Below, one piece after another: positions 9,321-15,735 of a DNA stretch of 26,408 nucleotides. A program made the position numbers and the translations under genes. The notes below the pieces were generated by a model. The model was not told the origin of the DNA and searched no databases. It saw nothing but the letters and a program-made list of their open reading frames with translations. How positions within the stretch are numbered: position 1 is the first letter of the stretch; each line of letters starts with the position of its first letter. Origin of the DNA: JANXSD01 sp043758125 (GTDB lineage Bacteria > Bacteroidota > Bacteroidia > AKYH767-A > OLB10); NCBI GenBank assembly GCA_043758125.1, contig JAYVOC010000025.1, positions 1-26,408 on the forward strand. The letters are read 5' to 3'.

Positions 9321-9340
9321 CTGTCCCAAAAACGGGACAG
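9321..9340. promoter_or_regulatory. Operator: perfect TGTCCC inverted repeat
   Basis: CTGTCCC and GGGACAG flank a 6-base spacer in the divergent control region, 17 bases from the chosen repressor start. A perfect 7-bp inverted repeat here is a likely dimeric repressor site. A third TGTCCC half-site lies at 9346-9351. Confidence 0.7.
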
Positions 9341-9345
9341 TCTGG

Positions 9346-9367
9346 TGTCCCATATATGGTACGTTTG
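9346..9367 (+). promoter_or_regulatory. Second palindrome overlapping the early promoter -7 box
   Basis: The palindromic core CCATATATGG (about 9350-9359) lies in an imperfect palindrome that begins with a TGTCCC half-site. TACGTTTG at 9360-9367 fits the Bacteroidota -7 consensus TAnnTTTG and is 34 bases before the ATG at 9402. No clear -33 TTG is present, as expected for a promoter needing help or under repression. Operator and promoter overlap. Confidence 0.55.
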
Positions 9368-9368
9368 T

Positions 9369-9401
9369 AAAGTAAATATACGTAACGAAAGTAAAAATAC
9401 G
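9369..9401 (+). repeat. 14-bp direct repeat in the early leader
   Basis: AAAGTAAATATACG (9369-9382) and AAAGTAAAAATACG (9388-9401) match at 13 of 14 positions, offset by 19 bases, and the second copy abuts the ATG at 9402. They could be binding sites for a second regulator (Cro-like) or part of the transcript leader. Confidence 0.55.
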
Positions 9402-9698
9402 ATGAGCAACCAAAAAAAAATCAATGAAGTTGAGCCTTTGAGCTTTTTTTCATGGTACAGAAATCAACAAAATTTCCGAATTAAAGATGTAAGAGAATCC
9501 ATTATTGAAAAATGTTTACTTATTAAGGAACCAAACGGCCGTTGCTTCAAGTTTGAAAATTGGATGTTGGGAAAGGCTAATGTTCCACCGCTTGCGCAAA
9601 AACAAATTAATGAATTAGCGGAAATGGAACTTGATTTTACTATTCCAGCATCTTTAAAAGAAAATTTTAAAAACTTTAATGAGAATCAAGAAGCATGA
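9402..9698 (+). CDS. Small early phage protein, possible Cro-like regulator
   Basis: The start at 9402 is preferred over an in-frame ATG at 9345, because 9345 lies upstream of the -7 box and within the operator. The 98-residue product is basic in its N-terminal half. The central segment FENWMLGKANVPPLAQKQIN has the look of the W..G...P.LAQ..IN signature seen in small regulators opposite phage repressors. I do not recognise the family for certain. It is the first gene of the early operon and its stop overlaps the next start (ATGA). A Cro or antirepressor role is inferred from position only. Confidence 0.65.
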   Translation: MSNQKKINEVEPLSFFSWYRNQQNFRIKDVRESIIEKCLLIKEPNGRCFKFENWMLGKANVPPLAQKQINELAEMELDFTIPASLKENFKNFNENQEA

Positions 9699-9970
9699 TA
9701 AAGCCCATTAGTTACCCTCGATATTATTCGAATCAAGATGAATCTCGAATGCTTTGTTTTAAAAAGCCAAACCATGTTGTAATTATTCGTTACTCTAAAG
9801 GAATTGCTGGTGCTGAATTTATGTCTGTTCAACGAGCAATTGTTCGTGATGTTTTTGAAAAAAATGCGCATAACGAATTGATAGAAATTGAAGCCAATAT
9901 TTTTTATGCATGCCTCAATAATATTTTTATATCACAAGGTGAAATAACAAATTTAAATTTCTCATCATGA
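9695..9970 (+). CDS. Hypothetical early phage protein (91 aa)
   Basis: The start overlaps the stop of the preceding gene as ATGA and the stop overlaps the next start in the same way, so translation is probably coupled. The protein is of mixed alpha/beta composition with no signal peptide, membrane segment or metal motif. The segment GAEFMSVQRAIVRDVFEK suggests a helix and NHVVIIRYSKG a strand. The family is not recognised. Confidence 0.7.
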   Translation: MIKPISYPRYYSNQDESRMLCFKKPNHVVIIRYSKGIAGAEFMSVQRAIVRDVFEKNAHNELIEIEANIFYACLNNIFISQGEITNLNFSS

Positions 9971-10296
9971 AAAAAGAAAAAGTTTTAATTCTTGGAATTT
10001 ACCAAGGTAGTACTAATAGAATTGAGTTCGAAGCGATGGCTCAATTACTTCGACTGAATGGATTTGTTGCTTCTATTCCTCAAGATTTGTTTGAACATGT
10101 AGATGAACCAATATCCCTTCGCTATGAAGCACAACGCATTTTAACAATTGAACTTTTAAACTGTGATAGAGTAGTAACACTAAAAGATTGGGAATTAGAA
10201 AAAATTAATCTAAAGTTGATTGGTTTTGCTCATGAATTTAATATTACAGTAGATCATTTTACAAAATATTTACCTAAAACAACTGCATCACTATGA
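9967..10296 (+). CDS. DUF4406/nucleoside-deoxyribosyltransferase-like protein, divergent
   Basis: The 109-residue protein follows the DUF4406/NDT-like plan: an N-terminal strand (VLILGIYQG), a helix ending in a Gly-rich turn (LLRLNGFVASIPQDL), then LLNCDRVVTLKDWE and a C-terminal helix FAHEFNITV. Family members usually read cD.V..L.GWe.S.GA..E...A. Here the expected Ser, Gly, Ala and Glu after the Trp are Glu, Ile, Asn and Leu, so the presumed nucleotide-binding or catalytic residues are missing. It may be a non-catalytic relative. It sits in the ATGA-coupled early operon. Confidence in the fold is moderate and in activity low. Confidence 0.6.
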   Translation: MKKEKVLILGIYQGSTNRIEFEAMAQLLRLNGFVASIPQDLFEHVDEPISLRYEAQRILTIELLNCDRVVTLKDWELEKINLKLIGFAHEFNITVDHFTKYLPKTTASL

Positions 10297-10610
10297 CAAA
10301 AGATGAATTAATTATTGAGGTAACGAATTTTGTTACTCACAAGGAAATGATTAGTAAGAATAGTGATAAGTACAAAAAGTTGTGGTTTTTAAAATCGTTG
10401 CATACGTGTAGAGATATCTGCGAAAAAATAAGACTAGTTAATGAAGTAAAGATTTGCGAATATGTTTTAATAAATAGACATCATTTTTTAAATATTTTAC
10501 CTGTAAAAACTAACCCAAGTTTTGAAACTAGTACTAAAAAAATTCATAACATTTTTTCACATTGTCAATTGATAATTCATAAATACAAAAAAATAGAAGC
10601 TGAATTTTAA
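10293..10610 (+). CDS. Hypothetical early phage protein (105 aa)
   Basis: Last of four genes linked by ATGA overlaps. The product is Lys-rich and largely helical (LWFLKSLHTCRDICEKIRLV; IHNIFSHCQLIIHKYKKIE), with no known motif. Its final five codons also form the 5' strand of the tRNA-like structure at 10596-10643. The family is not recognised. Confidence 0.65.
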   Translation: MTKDELIIEVTNFVTHKEMISKNSDKYKKLWFLKSLHTCRDICEKIRLVNEVKICEYVLINRHHFLNILPVKTNPSFETSTKKIHNIFSHCQLIIHKYKKIEAEF

Positions 10611-10643
10611 TAGGATATTCAGGTTCGAATCCTGACTGCTTCT
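10596..10643 (+). ncRNA. tRNA-like acceptor plus T-arm structure without anticodon or D arm
   Basis: TCAGG-TTCGAAT-CCTGA (10619-10635) is a perfect T-arm with a consensus loop. It is followed by CTGCTTC (10636-10642) and T10643 as a possible discriminator base. Upstream, GAAGCTG at 10596-10602 pairs with CTGCTTC at six of seven positions (T-T mismatch at the sixth). Only 16 unstructured bases lie between the acceptor strand and the T-arm, so D and anticodon arms are absent. It may be a relic of a phage tRNA, a tRNA mimic or processing signal, or an old attachment site. It overlaps the end of the upstream gene. Confidence 0.5.
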
Positions 10644-10673
10644 CTCCCTTATCATTACAACTGTAAATTGGCT

Positions 10674-10698
10674 AAGCCGAGGAACGTCCTTGGTTTTT
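10674..10698 (+). terminator. Terminator-like hairpin after the early operon
   Basis: AAGCCGAGG (10674-10682) pairs with CCTTGGTTT (10688-10696), with two G-T pairs, around a 5-base loop, and runs into a T-tract. It separates the ATGA-coupled early genes from the next gene at 10731. Confidence 0.55.
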
Positions 10699-10730
10699 AT
10701 TATCACTAATTAACTTAAAAAAATAAAGCA

Positions 10731-11075
10731 ATGGAATTTATTTATGAAACTGACTTTCGTTCTGGTGGTGTTAGAATGTACCTCAAAACAGAAAAAAATG
10801 GTAGAATTTGTTTGATAGGTCAGAAGGATGGTTTGCTTATAGAGCAAACTCGTGATCCTATTAATGTCACTGTAGAGCCATTAGTACCACTGCTTGAAAT
10901 GAGTGGTTATTTCGCAAAAGATTTTGTTAAAGCGGTTTGTGATTACGCCAGTAATAAAGGTGTGAAAACTGAAAACGAAAATCTTTTAGCTGGTAAGTTA
11001 TTAGCAACTGAAAAGCACCTAGAAGATTTGAGAATTCATTTTACGAAGGTGCTTGATAAAGTTGTAGCTGCTTAA
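10731..11075 (+). CDS. Hypothetical phage protein (114 aa)
   Basis: A complete frame with an ATG after an A-rich leader. The N-terminal half is beta-rich (YETDFRSGGVRMYL, GRICLIGQKDGLLIEQ) and the C-terminal half helical (LAGKLLATEKHLEDLRIHF). No signal peptide, metal site or nucleotide motif is visible and the family is not recognised. It lies 25 bases before the methyltransferase fragment and is probably cotranscribed with both methylase genes. Confidence 0.65.
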   Translation: MEFIYETDFRSGGVRMYLKTEKNGRICLIGQKDGLLIEQTRDPINVTVEPLVPLLEMSGYFAKDFVKAVCDYASNKGVKTENENLLAGKLLATEKHLEDLRIHFTKVLDKVVAA

Positions 11076-11100
11076 TTACAATACTTAAATAACCGCCTAA

Positions 11101-11469
11101 ATGAAATTCTCTATTCTAGTTGCATTCATTTTATTTTTTATGCAAATGTGGGTTGAAGCATTGCTTGCAGCAGCAAAGATTAACAGAAATATGTTGTTTG
11201 TTGGTTCAGACATCGATTTAACATGTGTGAAAATGGCAACCGTTAATCTCGCTTACAATTCACTTAAGGGAGAGGTTGCATGGATGAATACTCTATCATT
11301 AGAACACTTTGCTTCGTTTCACATTAATGTGGATCCCATTACTAAGTTTCCTTACCTGATAATTACTGGTAAGAATGAAAGTGTACAACTTCCAAAAATT
11401 GTTGAAGTTGCTAAGAACATGCCACCTCATCAAAAGCAACAAGTTTCAATTCAACAATCACTTTTTTAA
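11101..11469 (+). CDS. C-terminal fragment of an N6-adenine DNA methyltransferase, motif I missing
   Basis: From residue about 20 the protein reads ALLAAAKINRN, FVGSDIDLTCVKMA, NLAYN, GEVAWMNTLSLE and NVDPITKFPYLI, the block that follows motif I (PxCGSG) in phage-type N6_Mtase proteins. The first 20 residues are instead a hydrophobic stretch, and the SAM-binding GxG loop is absent. The catalytic (D/N)PPY motif is also not in the 122 residues. An in-frame TAA directly precedes the ATG. The gene looks truncated, either as a relic or as a domain that partners the C5 methyltransferase starting 9 bases downstream. The hydrophobic start imitates a signal peptide but is more likely out-of-frame remnant sequence. 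Confidence 0.6.
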   Translation: MKFSILVAFILFFMQMWVEALLAAAKINRNMLFVGSDIDLTCVKMATVNLAYNSLKGEVAWMNTLSLEHFASFHINVDPITKFPYLIITGKNESVQLPKIVEVAKNMPPHQKQQVSIQQSLF

Positions 11470-11478
11470 AAATACTTT

Positions 11479-13095
11479 ATGAACTACTATTTTATTGATC
11501 TATTCTGTGGTGCAGGTGGTGTAACATCTGGAATTGTTAAAGCAGGTGCAAAAGTTATTGCTTGCGTTAATCACGATCCACTTGCAATTCAATCTCACAA
11601 AACGAACCATCCTGATGTATTACATTTTACTGAAGATATTCGAACGCTAAACATGGATCCATTAATTCATTTAGTTAATGAATTAAGAAAAGAAGATCCT
11701 GCCTGCCAAATTGATTTATGGGCTTCGCTAGAATGCACAAATTTTAGTAAAGCAAAAGGTGGCCAGCCTCGTGATGGTGATAGCAGAACTTTGGCAGAGC
11801 ATTTAGATCGCTACATAATTGCGTTAAGTCCTGATAAAATTTGGATTGAGAATGTAGTTGAATTTATGTCGTGGGGACCACTTGATGAAAATGGCAAACC
11901 AGTTAGCAAAAAGAACGGAAGTGATTACGTTAAGTGGTGTAACCACATTCAAGAATTCGGATACAGTATTGATTATAATATTTTAAACGCTGCTGACTAC
12001 GGAGCATACACTTCACGCATTAGGTATTTTGCACAATTTGCAAGACCAGGAATACCTATTGTTTGGCCAATGGCTACACATGCGAAGAAACCCGGTAATA
12101 ATGGAATGTTTGGCAACTTGTATAAATGGAAAGCTGTTAAGGATGTTTTAGATTTTACCGATGAAGGTGAAAGTATATTCACGCGTAAAACTTTTTTAGT
12201 AGAAAAATCGCTTGAAAGGATTTATGCCGGCCTTATAAAATATGTTGCTAATGGCGATACAAATTTTATTGCTAAATATTATTCGGGTGATCCAAATGGA
12301 AAAGTTATTTCTGTTAATTCACCTGCGAGCACGATTCGAACAAAAGATAGCCAATCATTAATTCAAACGGAATTTTTACTTAAATATAATTCAACTGATT
12401 CTAAAGGAAATCATACGCCACCTTCAATTGAAGATCCGAGCCCAACTATTGCATGTCAAGGAAGATTGGGAATAATTAGAACTGAATTTTTGACTAAGTA
12501 TTACAGTAATGGTGATAATATTCAAAGCGTAGAAACACCTGTAGGAACTTTAACAACTAAGGATAGATTTACTAAAATAAAACCTTGCTGGTTAGATAAG
12601 CAGTATTCTGGTCCATACAATCACCAATCAATAGAACAACCGGCAGGAACTGTTTTAATTACAGACAAACATTCGCTGGTACAATCTGAATTACTAGAGG
12701 AGATAAAACATTTTATTGTTAATCCACAATATACAAGTGCAGGTATATCAATTGAAAAACCTTGCTTCACTTTAATAGCTAAGATGGACAAACGTCCACC
12801 AATTCTAATTACAACACTAGAAGGAAAGTTAGCAATTGAAATCTTCGAAACTGATTCCGTGATGACAATTAAGATAAAGCAATTCATGGCTGCTTATGGA
12901 ATTGTGGATATTAAAATGAGAATGCTTCGCATTAAAGAACTTTTGAAAATTCAAGGATTTAATGATTCATATTTTCTTGCTGGTAACCAAAGTGATCAAA
13001 AAAGATTTATTGGTAATTCAGTTGAAGTAACAGTTGCAGCTGCACTTATAGGAGCAAATATTACTGAATATAATTATAGAATTAAAGTAGCATAA
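11479..13095 (+). CDS. DNA (cytosine-5) methyltransferase with repeated target-recognition region
   Basis: The 538-residue protein carries the C5-MTase motifs in order: motif I FIDLFCGAGG (5-14), motif IV with candidate catalytic C86 in the variant SLECTNFSKAKGG in place of PPCQxFS, motif VI ENV (124-126), motif VIII TSRIRYF (178-184), and motifs IX/X in RIKELLKIQGF and GNSVEVTVAA (512-521). It transfers methyl groups from SAM to cytosine in a specific DNA site. Between VIII and IX, residues 263-440 hold five divergent copies of a unit of about 35-40 residues (F..KYYS......S.E.P..T...KD....). The ECTNFS-type enzyme occurs in phages and has no partner endonuclease here, so protection of phage DNA from host restriction is the likely role. 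Confidence 0.92.
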   Translation: MNYYFIDLFCGAGGVTSGIVKAGAKVIACVNHDPLAIQSHKTNHPDVLHFTEDIRTLNMDPLIHLVNELRKEDPACQIDLWASLECTNFSKAKGGQPRDGDSRTLAEHLDRYIIALSPDKIWIENVVEFMSWGPLDENGKPVSKKNGSDYVKWCNHIQEFGYSIDYNILNAADYGAYTSRIRYFAQFARPGIPIVWPMATHAKKPGNNGMFGNLYKWKAVKDVLDFTDEGESIFTRKTFLVEKSLERIYAGLIKYVANGDTNFIAKYYSGDPNGKVISVNSPASTIRTKDSQSLIQTEFLLKYNSTDSKGNHTPPSIEDPSPTIACQGRLGIIRTEFLTKYYSNGDNIQSVETPVGTLTTKDRFTKIKPCWLDKQYSGPYNHQSIEQPAGTVLITDKHSLVQSELLEEIKHFIVNPQYTSAGISIEKPCFTLIAKMDKRPPILITTLEGKLAIEIFETDSVMTIKIKQFMAAYGIVDIKMRMLRIKELLKIQGFNDSYFLAGNQSDQKRFIGNSVEVTVAAALIGANITEYNYRIKVA

Positions 13096-13106
13096 ACTTA
13101 AAAACA

Positions 13107-13334
13107 ATGAAAAAAGAACAACAATTAGTAACGAAAACGCAAGTAATATTTGATTTGGTTGACCGCATTAAAATTCTATTCGGTGCGATTCCAGAAGTAG
13201 AAGTAAAAATTATTATACCTATAGAAGAAGGTAAAGAGATTGAAATGTATAACGGAGCAAGCACTGTAAGTTTCATTCGCAAAACAAAATCAAATTTTGC
13301 GCAGGACAAAAATACATACGGTTATATGGCATAA
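13107..13334 (+). CDS. Hypothetical protein (75 aa)
   Basis: It starts 11 bases after the methyltransferase stop, so it is probably the last gene of that operon. The protein has an amphipathic helix (TKTQVIFDLVDRIKILFGAI) followed by a charged beta-rich part (EVEVKIIIPIEEG). It has no known motif and the family is not recognised. It ends just before the first palindrome of the cassette-like array. Confidence 0.6.
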   Translation: MKKEQQLVTKTQVIFDLVDRIKILFGAIPEVEVKIIIPIEEGKEIEMYNGASTVSFIRKTKSNFAQDKNTYGYMA

Positions 13335-13352
13335 TTCTAGGTTTTTATTGAC

Positions 13353-13391
13353 TATAATTCTATCGCAGATTGCCGATCACGGGGAATTATA
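13353..13391. repeat. Palindrome 1 of the cassette-like array
   Basis: TATAATTC (13353-13360) pairs with GAATTATA (13384-13391), with an inner ATCG/CGAT pair around GCAGATTGCC. The inner GCAGATTGCCG and the GAATTA arm recur in the same order in palindrome 7 at 16421-16466. It ends in TATAAC. Confidence 0.55.
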
Positions 13392-13409
13392 ACTGCAAAA
13401 TAAAACACA

Positions 13410-13643
13410 ATGAACGAAAAAGATTTAGGTAAAATGAAGTTACCCAAAGCTAATCTTGTCAGACAAAGAAGCACCCAAATGCAAAGCAAACTTTTAATTG
13501 CGATTTTGGAATCTGTGGCAAAAATTGAGGCCGAAAACAAATATAAATTTGAACAATACGAAATTGATTTTGTCCTACTGGAAATTATCCACAATCATCA
13601 CGAAAATTATTTGTCTAAAAAATTTGGTTACAAAATAATTTAA
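13410..13643 (+). CDS. Hypothetical cassette-type protein (77 aa)
   Basis: A small helical charged protein (SKLLIAILESVAKIEAENKY; FVLLEIIHNHHENYL) with no signal peptide, membrane segment or known motif. It lies alone between two palindromes, as a one-gene cassette would. The family is not recognised. Confidence 0.55.
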   Translation: MNEKDLGKMKLPKANLVRQRSTQMQSKLLIAILESVAKIEAENKYKFEQYEIDFVLLEIIHNHHENYLSKKFGYKII

Positions 13644-13669
13644 AAGTCATGGACAAAAATGTAAGAAAG

Positions 13670-13697
13670 TAACGATTCGGCCTTTATTAAAAAAGGC
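13670..13697. repeat. Palindrome 2 of the cassette-like array
   Basis: TAACG at 13670-13674 overlaps the stop of a 7-codon ATG frame (MDKNVRK), and GCCTTT (13680-13685) pairs with AAAGGC (13692-13697). It lies 26 bases after the preceding gene's stop and 22 bases before the next ATG. It could equally act as a weak terminator. Confidence 0.4.
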
Positions 13698-13719
13698 TAT
13701 TAATCTTTAAAATAAAAAA

Positions 13720-13980
13720 ATGAAAATAGAATTAAAATTATTCAAAAGTTTGTACGGACGTTTTACTAATAAACAACTAATCCCATGTTTTAAGTTTTCA
13801 AAAAACGTGCAAGGTTGGTTTTTTTCTCGCAATTGGTGGATTACTTGGTTTAGATATTGTCTTTTATTTACAATTACAAAACAAAGTGATTTTAATCAAG
13901 ATAGAAATATTGCACATAAAAAAAATGTCGCTAGATACATGCTGTTATCGGCTGCCATTCTTACGGAATTAATATATTAA
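13720..13980 (+). CDS. Hypothetical aromatic-rich protein (86 aa)
   Basis: The central part is rich in Trp and Phe (GWFFSRNWWITWFRYCLLF) and may lie at the membrane; the C-terminus (ARYMLLSAAILTELIY) is a second apolar helix. There is no palindrome between its stop and the next gene 15 bases downstream, so the two probably form one unit. The family is not recognised. Confidence 0.5.
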   Translation: MKIELKLFKSLYGRFTNKQLIPCFKFSKNVQGWFFSRNWWITWFRYCLLFTITKQSDFNQDRNIAHKKNVARYMLLSAAILTELIY

Positions 13981-13995
13981 ATTTTAAATAAAAAT

Positions 13996-14415
13996 ATGAA
14001 AGCATCAGAATTAAGAATTGGAAATCTACTTGAGTTTTCAAACGGAATCCAACCTAACAAAATAATTGAGGTTAGTCGAAGATTTTTTTCATCCGCTTCA
14101 ATTGAAAAAGACGATGGAGACTTTACCGTCACGCCATATTATTTAGGAATAAAAATAAACGATAAATGGTTAGTTAAATTCGGATTTACCAAAATAGAAC
14201 ATAGGAACATTTACGTAAAATCAATTTACAAAATTGCTGGTGTAAAATTAAAATCTTTAGCAGTTTATATTGACGGAAAAAATAATAAAGTTGGAGTTGT
14301 CGATTATTATACTGGTGTTGAAAAAGTTGATTTACTACACTTAGATTACGAATTTGTGCACCAATTACAAAACCTTTATTATGCACTTGCGGGTGTTGAA
14401 ATGACGGTGTCTTAG
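13996..14415 (+). CDS. Conserved ELRIGN/HQLQNLYYAL-type hypothetical protein (139 aa)
   Basis: The N-terminus KASELRIGNLLEF and the C-terminus FVHQLQNLYYALAGVEM match a small protein I recall as common in Bacteroidota phages and accessory regions; the middle (GIKINDKWLVKFGF) fits too. The function is unknown. It is soluble by sequence, with no motif for catalysis or metal binding. It starts 15 bases after the previous gene and is followed 9 bases after its stop by the TAACG of palindrome 3. Confidence 0.65.
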   Translation: MKASELRIGNLLEFSNGIQPNKIIEVSRRFFSSASIEKDDGDFTVTPYYLGIKINDKWLVKFGFTKIEHRNIYVKSIYKIAGVKLKSLAVYIDGKNNKVGVVDYYTGVEKVDLLHLDYEFVHQLQNLYYALAGVEMTVS

Positions 14416-14423
14416 AGTTGCAG

Positions 14424-14483
14424 TTAACGATATGGCTTTGTGTAGGTGTGGCAATAGAATTCCGTCATCCAGAACAAATGCCA
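14424..14483. repeat. Palindrome 3 of the cassette-like array
   Basis: TTAACG (14424-14429) follows the stop by 8 bases. TGGCTTTGT (14432-14440) pairs with ACAAATGCCA (14474-14483) with one bulged base, the kind of unpaired base found in integron attC stems. No GTTA arm is seen at the right. The remaining bases to 14537 hold no feature. Confidence 0.45.
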
Positions 14484-14537
14484 AATTGAAAAACTAAAGT
14501 TTAAGATAACAACAAAAGCTAAATTATTAACGTCAAG

Positions 14538-15173
14538 ATGGAACAAAAGCAATATAGTATTACTGAAGTTGAAGCTAACAGCGTCAAGCCACACTTACAA
14601 AAAAAATCATGTTATGGGCAGGTTATTCGTGTGGATGATGTAAGTCGTCCAATAAGAATAGGGGAAACTTTTTTAGTGCCTTGTATTGTTAGAACTGCTA
14701 CTAATTTGATTGATTGGCGAATTGTTAATGGCGAACCAATACCAAATTCAGAATTAAAATATTTTATTACGCCTGTAATCAATCACCTACACAATGATAA
14801 AGAAAACGGTCAAACTGAAACTCATTACCACGTTGATTATAGATTTTTAAAACACGATGACAACGGGGATTTTCCAAACGTAAGAAACAAGCATAGCAAA
14901 TATTATTTCTGTGAGTATTTAAGGCCACAAGAAAAATTACACGGGGATTTGAAATATTTTATAATGCCTGTTATCAATGAAAGTTTTGCAGGTATAACAC
15001 CTGTCAATTTAATAAGCAAAAGCAAGTTAAAGCACAAGTGTATTCACAAAGGCAAATGTCCACACAGAGGTTATGATTTGTCGCAAGTGAAAGCTATTGA
15101 TGGCAAAATAACCTGTCCATTGCACGGCTTAGAATTTAACGCTGTGAGTGGTGTAGTTTTAAATTGCCCATAA
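14538..15173 (+). CDS. Rieske [2Fe-2S] domain protein in the cassette-like array
   Basis: The C-terminal 45 residues of the 211-residue protein contain the full Rieske ligand set: C174-P-H176 and C193-P-L-H196 with 16 residues between H176 and C193, and a Gly after each (HRG, HGL), as in the CxH...CxxH consensus. The first 165 residues are unlike oxygenase or cytochrome bc1 subunits. They contain a repeated phrase, LKYFITPVIN (73-82) and LKYFIMPVIN (138-147), so they may be two copies of one small domain. There is no signal peptide or membrane segment, so it is a soluble cytoplasmic protein. The redox partner is unknown. Its stop codon is the TAA of the TAACG that begins palindrome 4. Confidence 0.8.
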   Translation: MEQKQYSITEVEANSVKPHLQKKSCYGQVIRVDDVSRPIRIGETFLVPCIVRTATNLIDWRIVNGEPIPNSELKYFITPVINHLHNDKENGQTETHYHVDYRFLKHDDNGDFPNVRNKHSKYYFCEYLRPQEKLHGDLKYFIMPVINESFAGITPVNLISKSKLKHKCIHKGKCPHRGYDLSQVKAIDGKITCPLHGLEFNAVSGVVLNCP

Positions 15174-15219
15174 CGTTGAAAATGTTGCCGTACGTTTTAA
15201 TCACGGCAACACAATGTTA
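15171..15219. repeat. Palindrome 4, best attC-like site
   Basis: Outer arms TAACGTTG (15171-15178) and CAATGTTA (15212-15219) pair except at one position. Inner arms TGTTGCCGT (15183-15191) and ACGGCAACA (15203-15211) pair perfectly. Four A bases are unpaired on one side. TAAC at one end and GTTA at the other, with two stems and an asymmetric bulge, is the architecture of an integron attC site, although the flanking core bases depart from RYYYAAC/GTTRRRY. Confidence 0.6.
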
Positions 15220-15252
15220 ACTGATGTATGTTTTTAGTTAATGTAAACTTAA

Positions 15253-15459
15253 ATGAAACGAAAAATGATTTTACCAATAATAGCAGCCTACTTGATATTT
15301 CTATGGGATTGCGAAATTAGATACTCCAACAAAAATTTTGTTTACAATATTGAATACAAAGGGCTGCTATGGGTGATTTTGGATTACTGGACAATAAGGA
15401 AATATAACTTATTGGATGAACCTATGAAGTGGCTTACTTGGAAACGGACTGCCCTATAG
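15253..15459 (+). CDS. Hypothetical small protein with N-terminal membrane segment (68 aa)
   Basis: MKRKMILPIIAAYLIFLW could be a signal anchor. The rest is rich in Tyr, Trp and Lys (LLWVILDYWTIRKYNLL). It is isolated between palindromes 4 and 5. No family is recognised, and given its length it could be a chance frame. Confidence 0.45.
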   Translation: MKRKMILPIIAAYLIFLWDCEIRYSNKNFVYNIEYKGLLWVILDYWTIRKYNLLDEPMKWLTWKRTAL

Positions 15460-15462
15460 CAG

Positions 15463-15495
15463 TTAACGTTACGAGGGTTTGCGATGTTGAAATTA
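15463..15495. repeat. Weak palindrome 5 of the cassette-like array
   Basis: GCAGTTAACGTT begins 2 bases after the TAG stop and echoes GCAGTTAACGAT of palindrome 3. ATGTTGA follows about 20 bases later. The stem is short, so only the TAACG position supports this as a boundary. Confidence 0.3.
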
Positions 15496-15514
15496 ATTAT
15501 CTAAAAATAAAATC

Positions 15515-15724
15515 ATGAGCATTAAAAAGAAAGAATCCAATAGCGCAAAACTGCCAGTTAGTGGCAGTGCTTATCCGTCAGATTTTAAGCACGTAGAAAA
15601 TGAATGGTATACAGACACTCACCACCATTGGTTAGAAAATTTTATAGATGAAGATACAGGAGAGATAATACAAATTAAACGCAGAAAACTTTTGTATATA
15701 AGAGATCCTATGCACTTTATATAA
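15515..15724 (+). CDS. Hypothetical cassette-type protein (69 aa)
   Basis: A small soluble protein with a Lys/Ser-rich start, a His/Trp cluster (YTDTHHHWLENF) and the segment DEDTGEIIQIKRRKLL. No family is recognised. The stop at 15722-15724 is 14 bases before the TAACG of palindrome 6. Confidence 0.5.
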   Translation: MSIKKKESNSAKLPVSGSAYPSDFKHVENEWYTDTHHHWLENFIDEDTGEIIQIKRRKLLYIRDPMHFI

Positions 15725-15735
15725 GAAAGCCTTTC

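Noticed and set aside
9345..9401. Upstream ATG at 9345 for the first early gene
   Set aside because: It lies before the -7 box and in the operator, so it would not be on the transcript. The ATG at 9402 is well placed.
9305..9424. N-terminal extension of the minus-strand repressor
   Set aside because: It has no ATG, is apolar in an unlikely way, and would run through the operators, the -7 box and the opposite start codon.
10596..10643. Complete tRNA gene
   Set aside because: There is no D arm or anticodon arm; only 16 unstructured bases separate the acceptor strand and the T-arm.
11101..11170. Signal peptide of a secreted protein
   Set aside because: The following residues are the cytoplasmic N6-methyltransferase block, so the apolar start is better explained by truncation at motif I.
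11997..12887. Minus-strand frames inside the C5 methyltransferase
   Set aside because: They are shadows of a gene with all expected motifs and have no support of their own.
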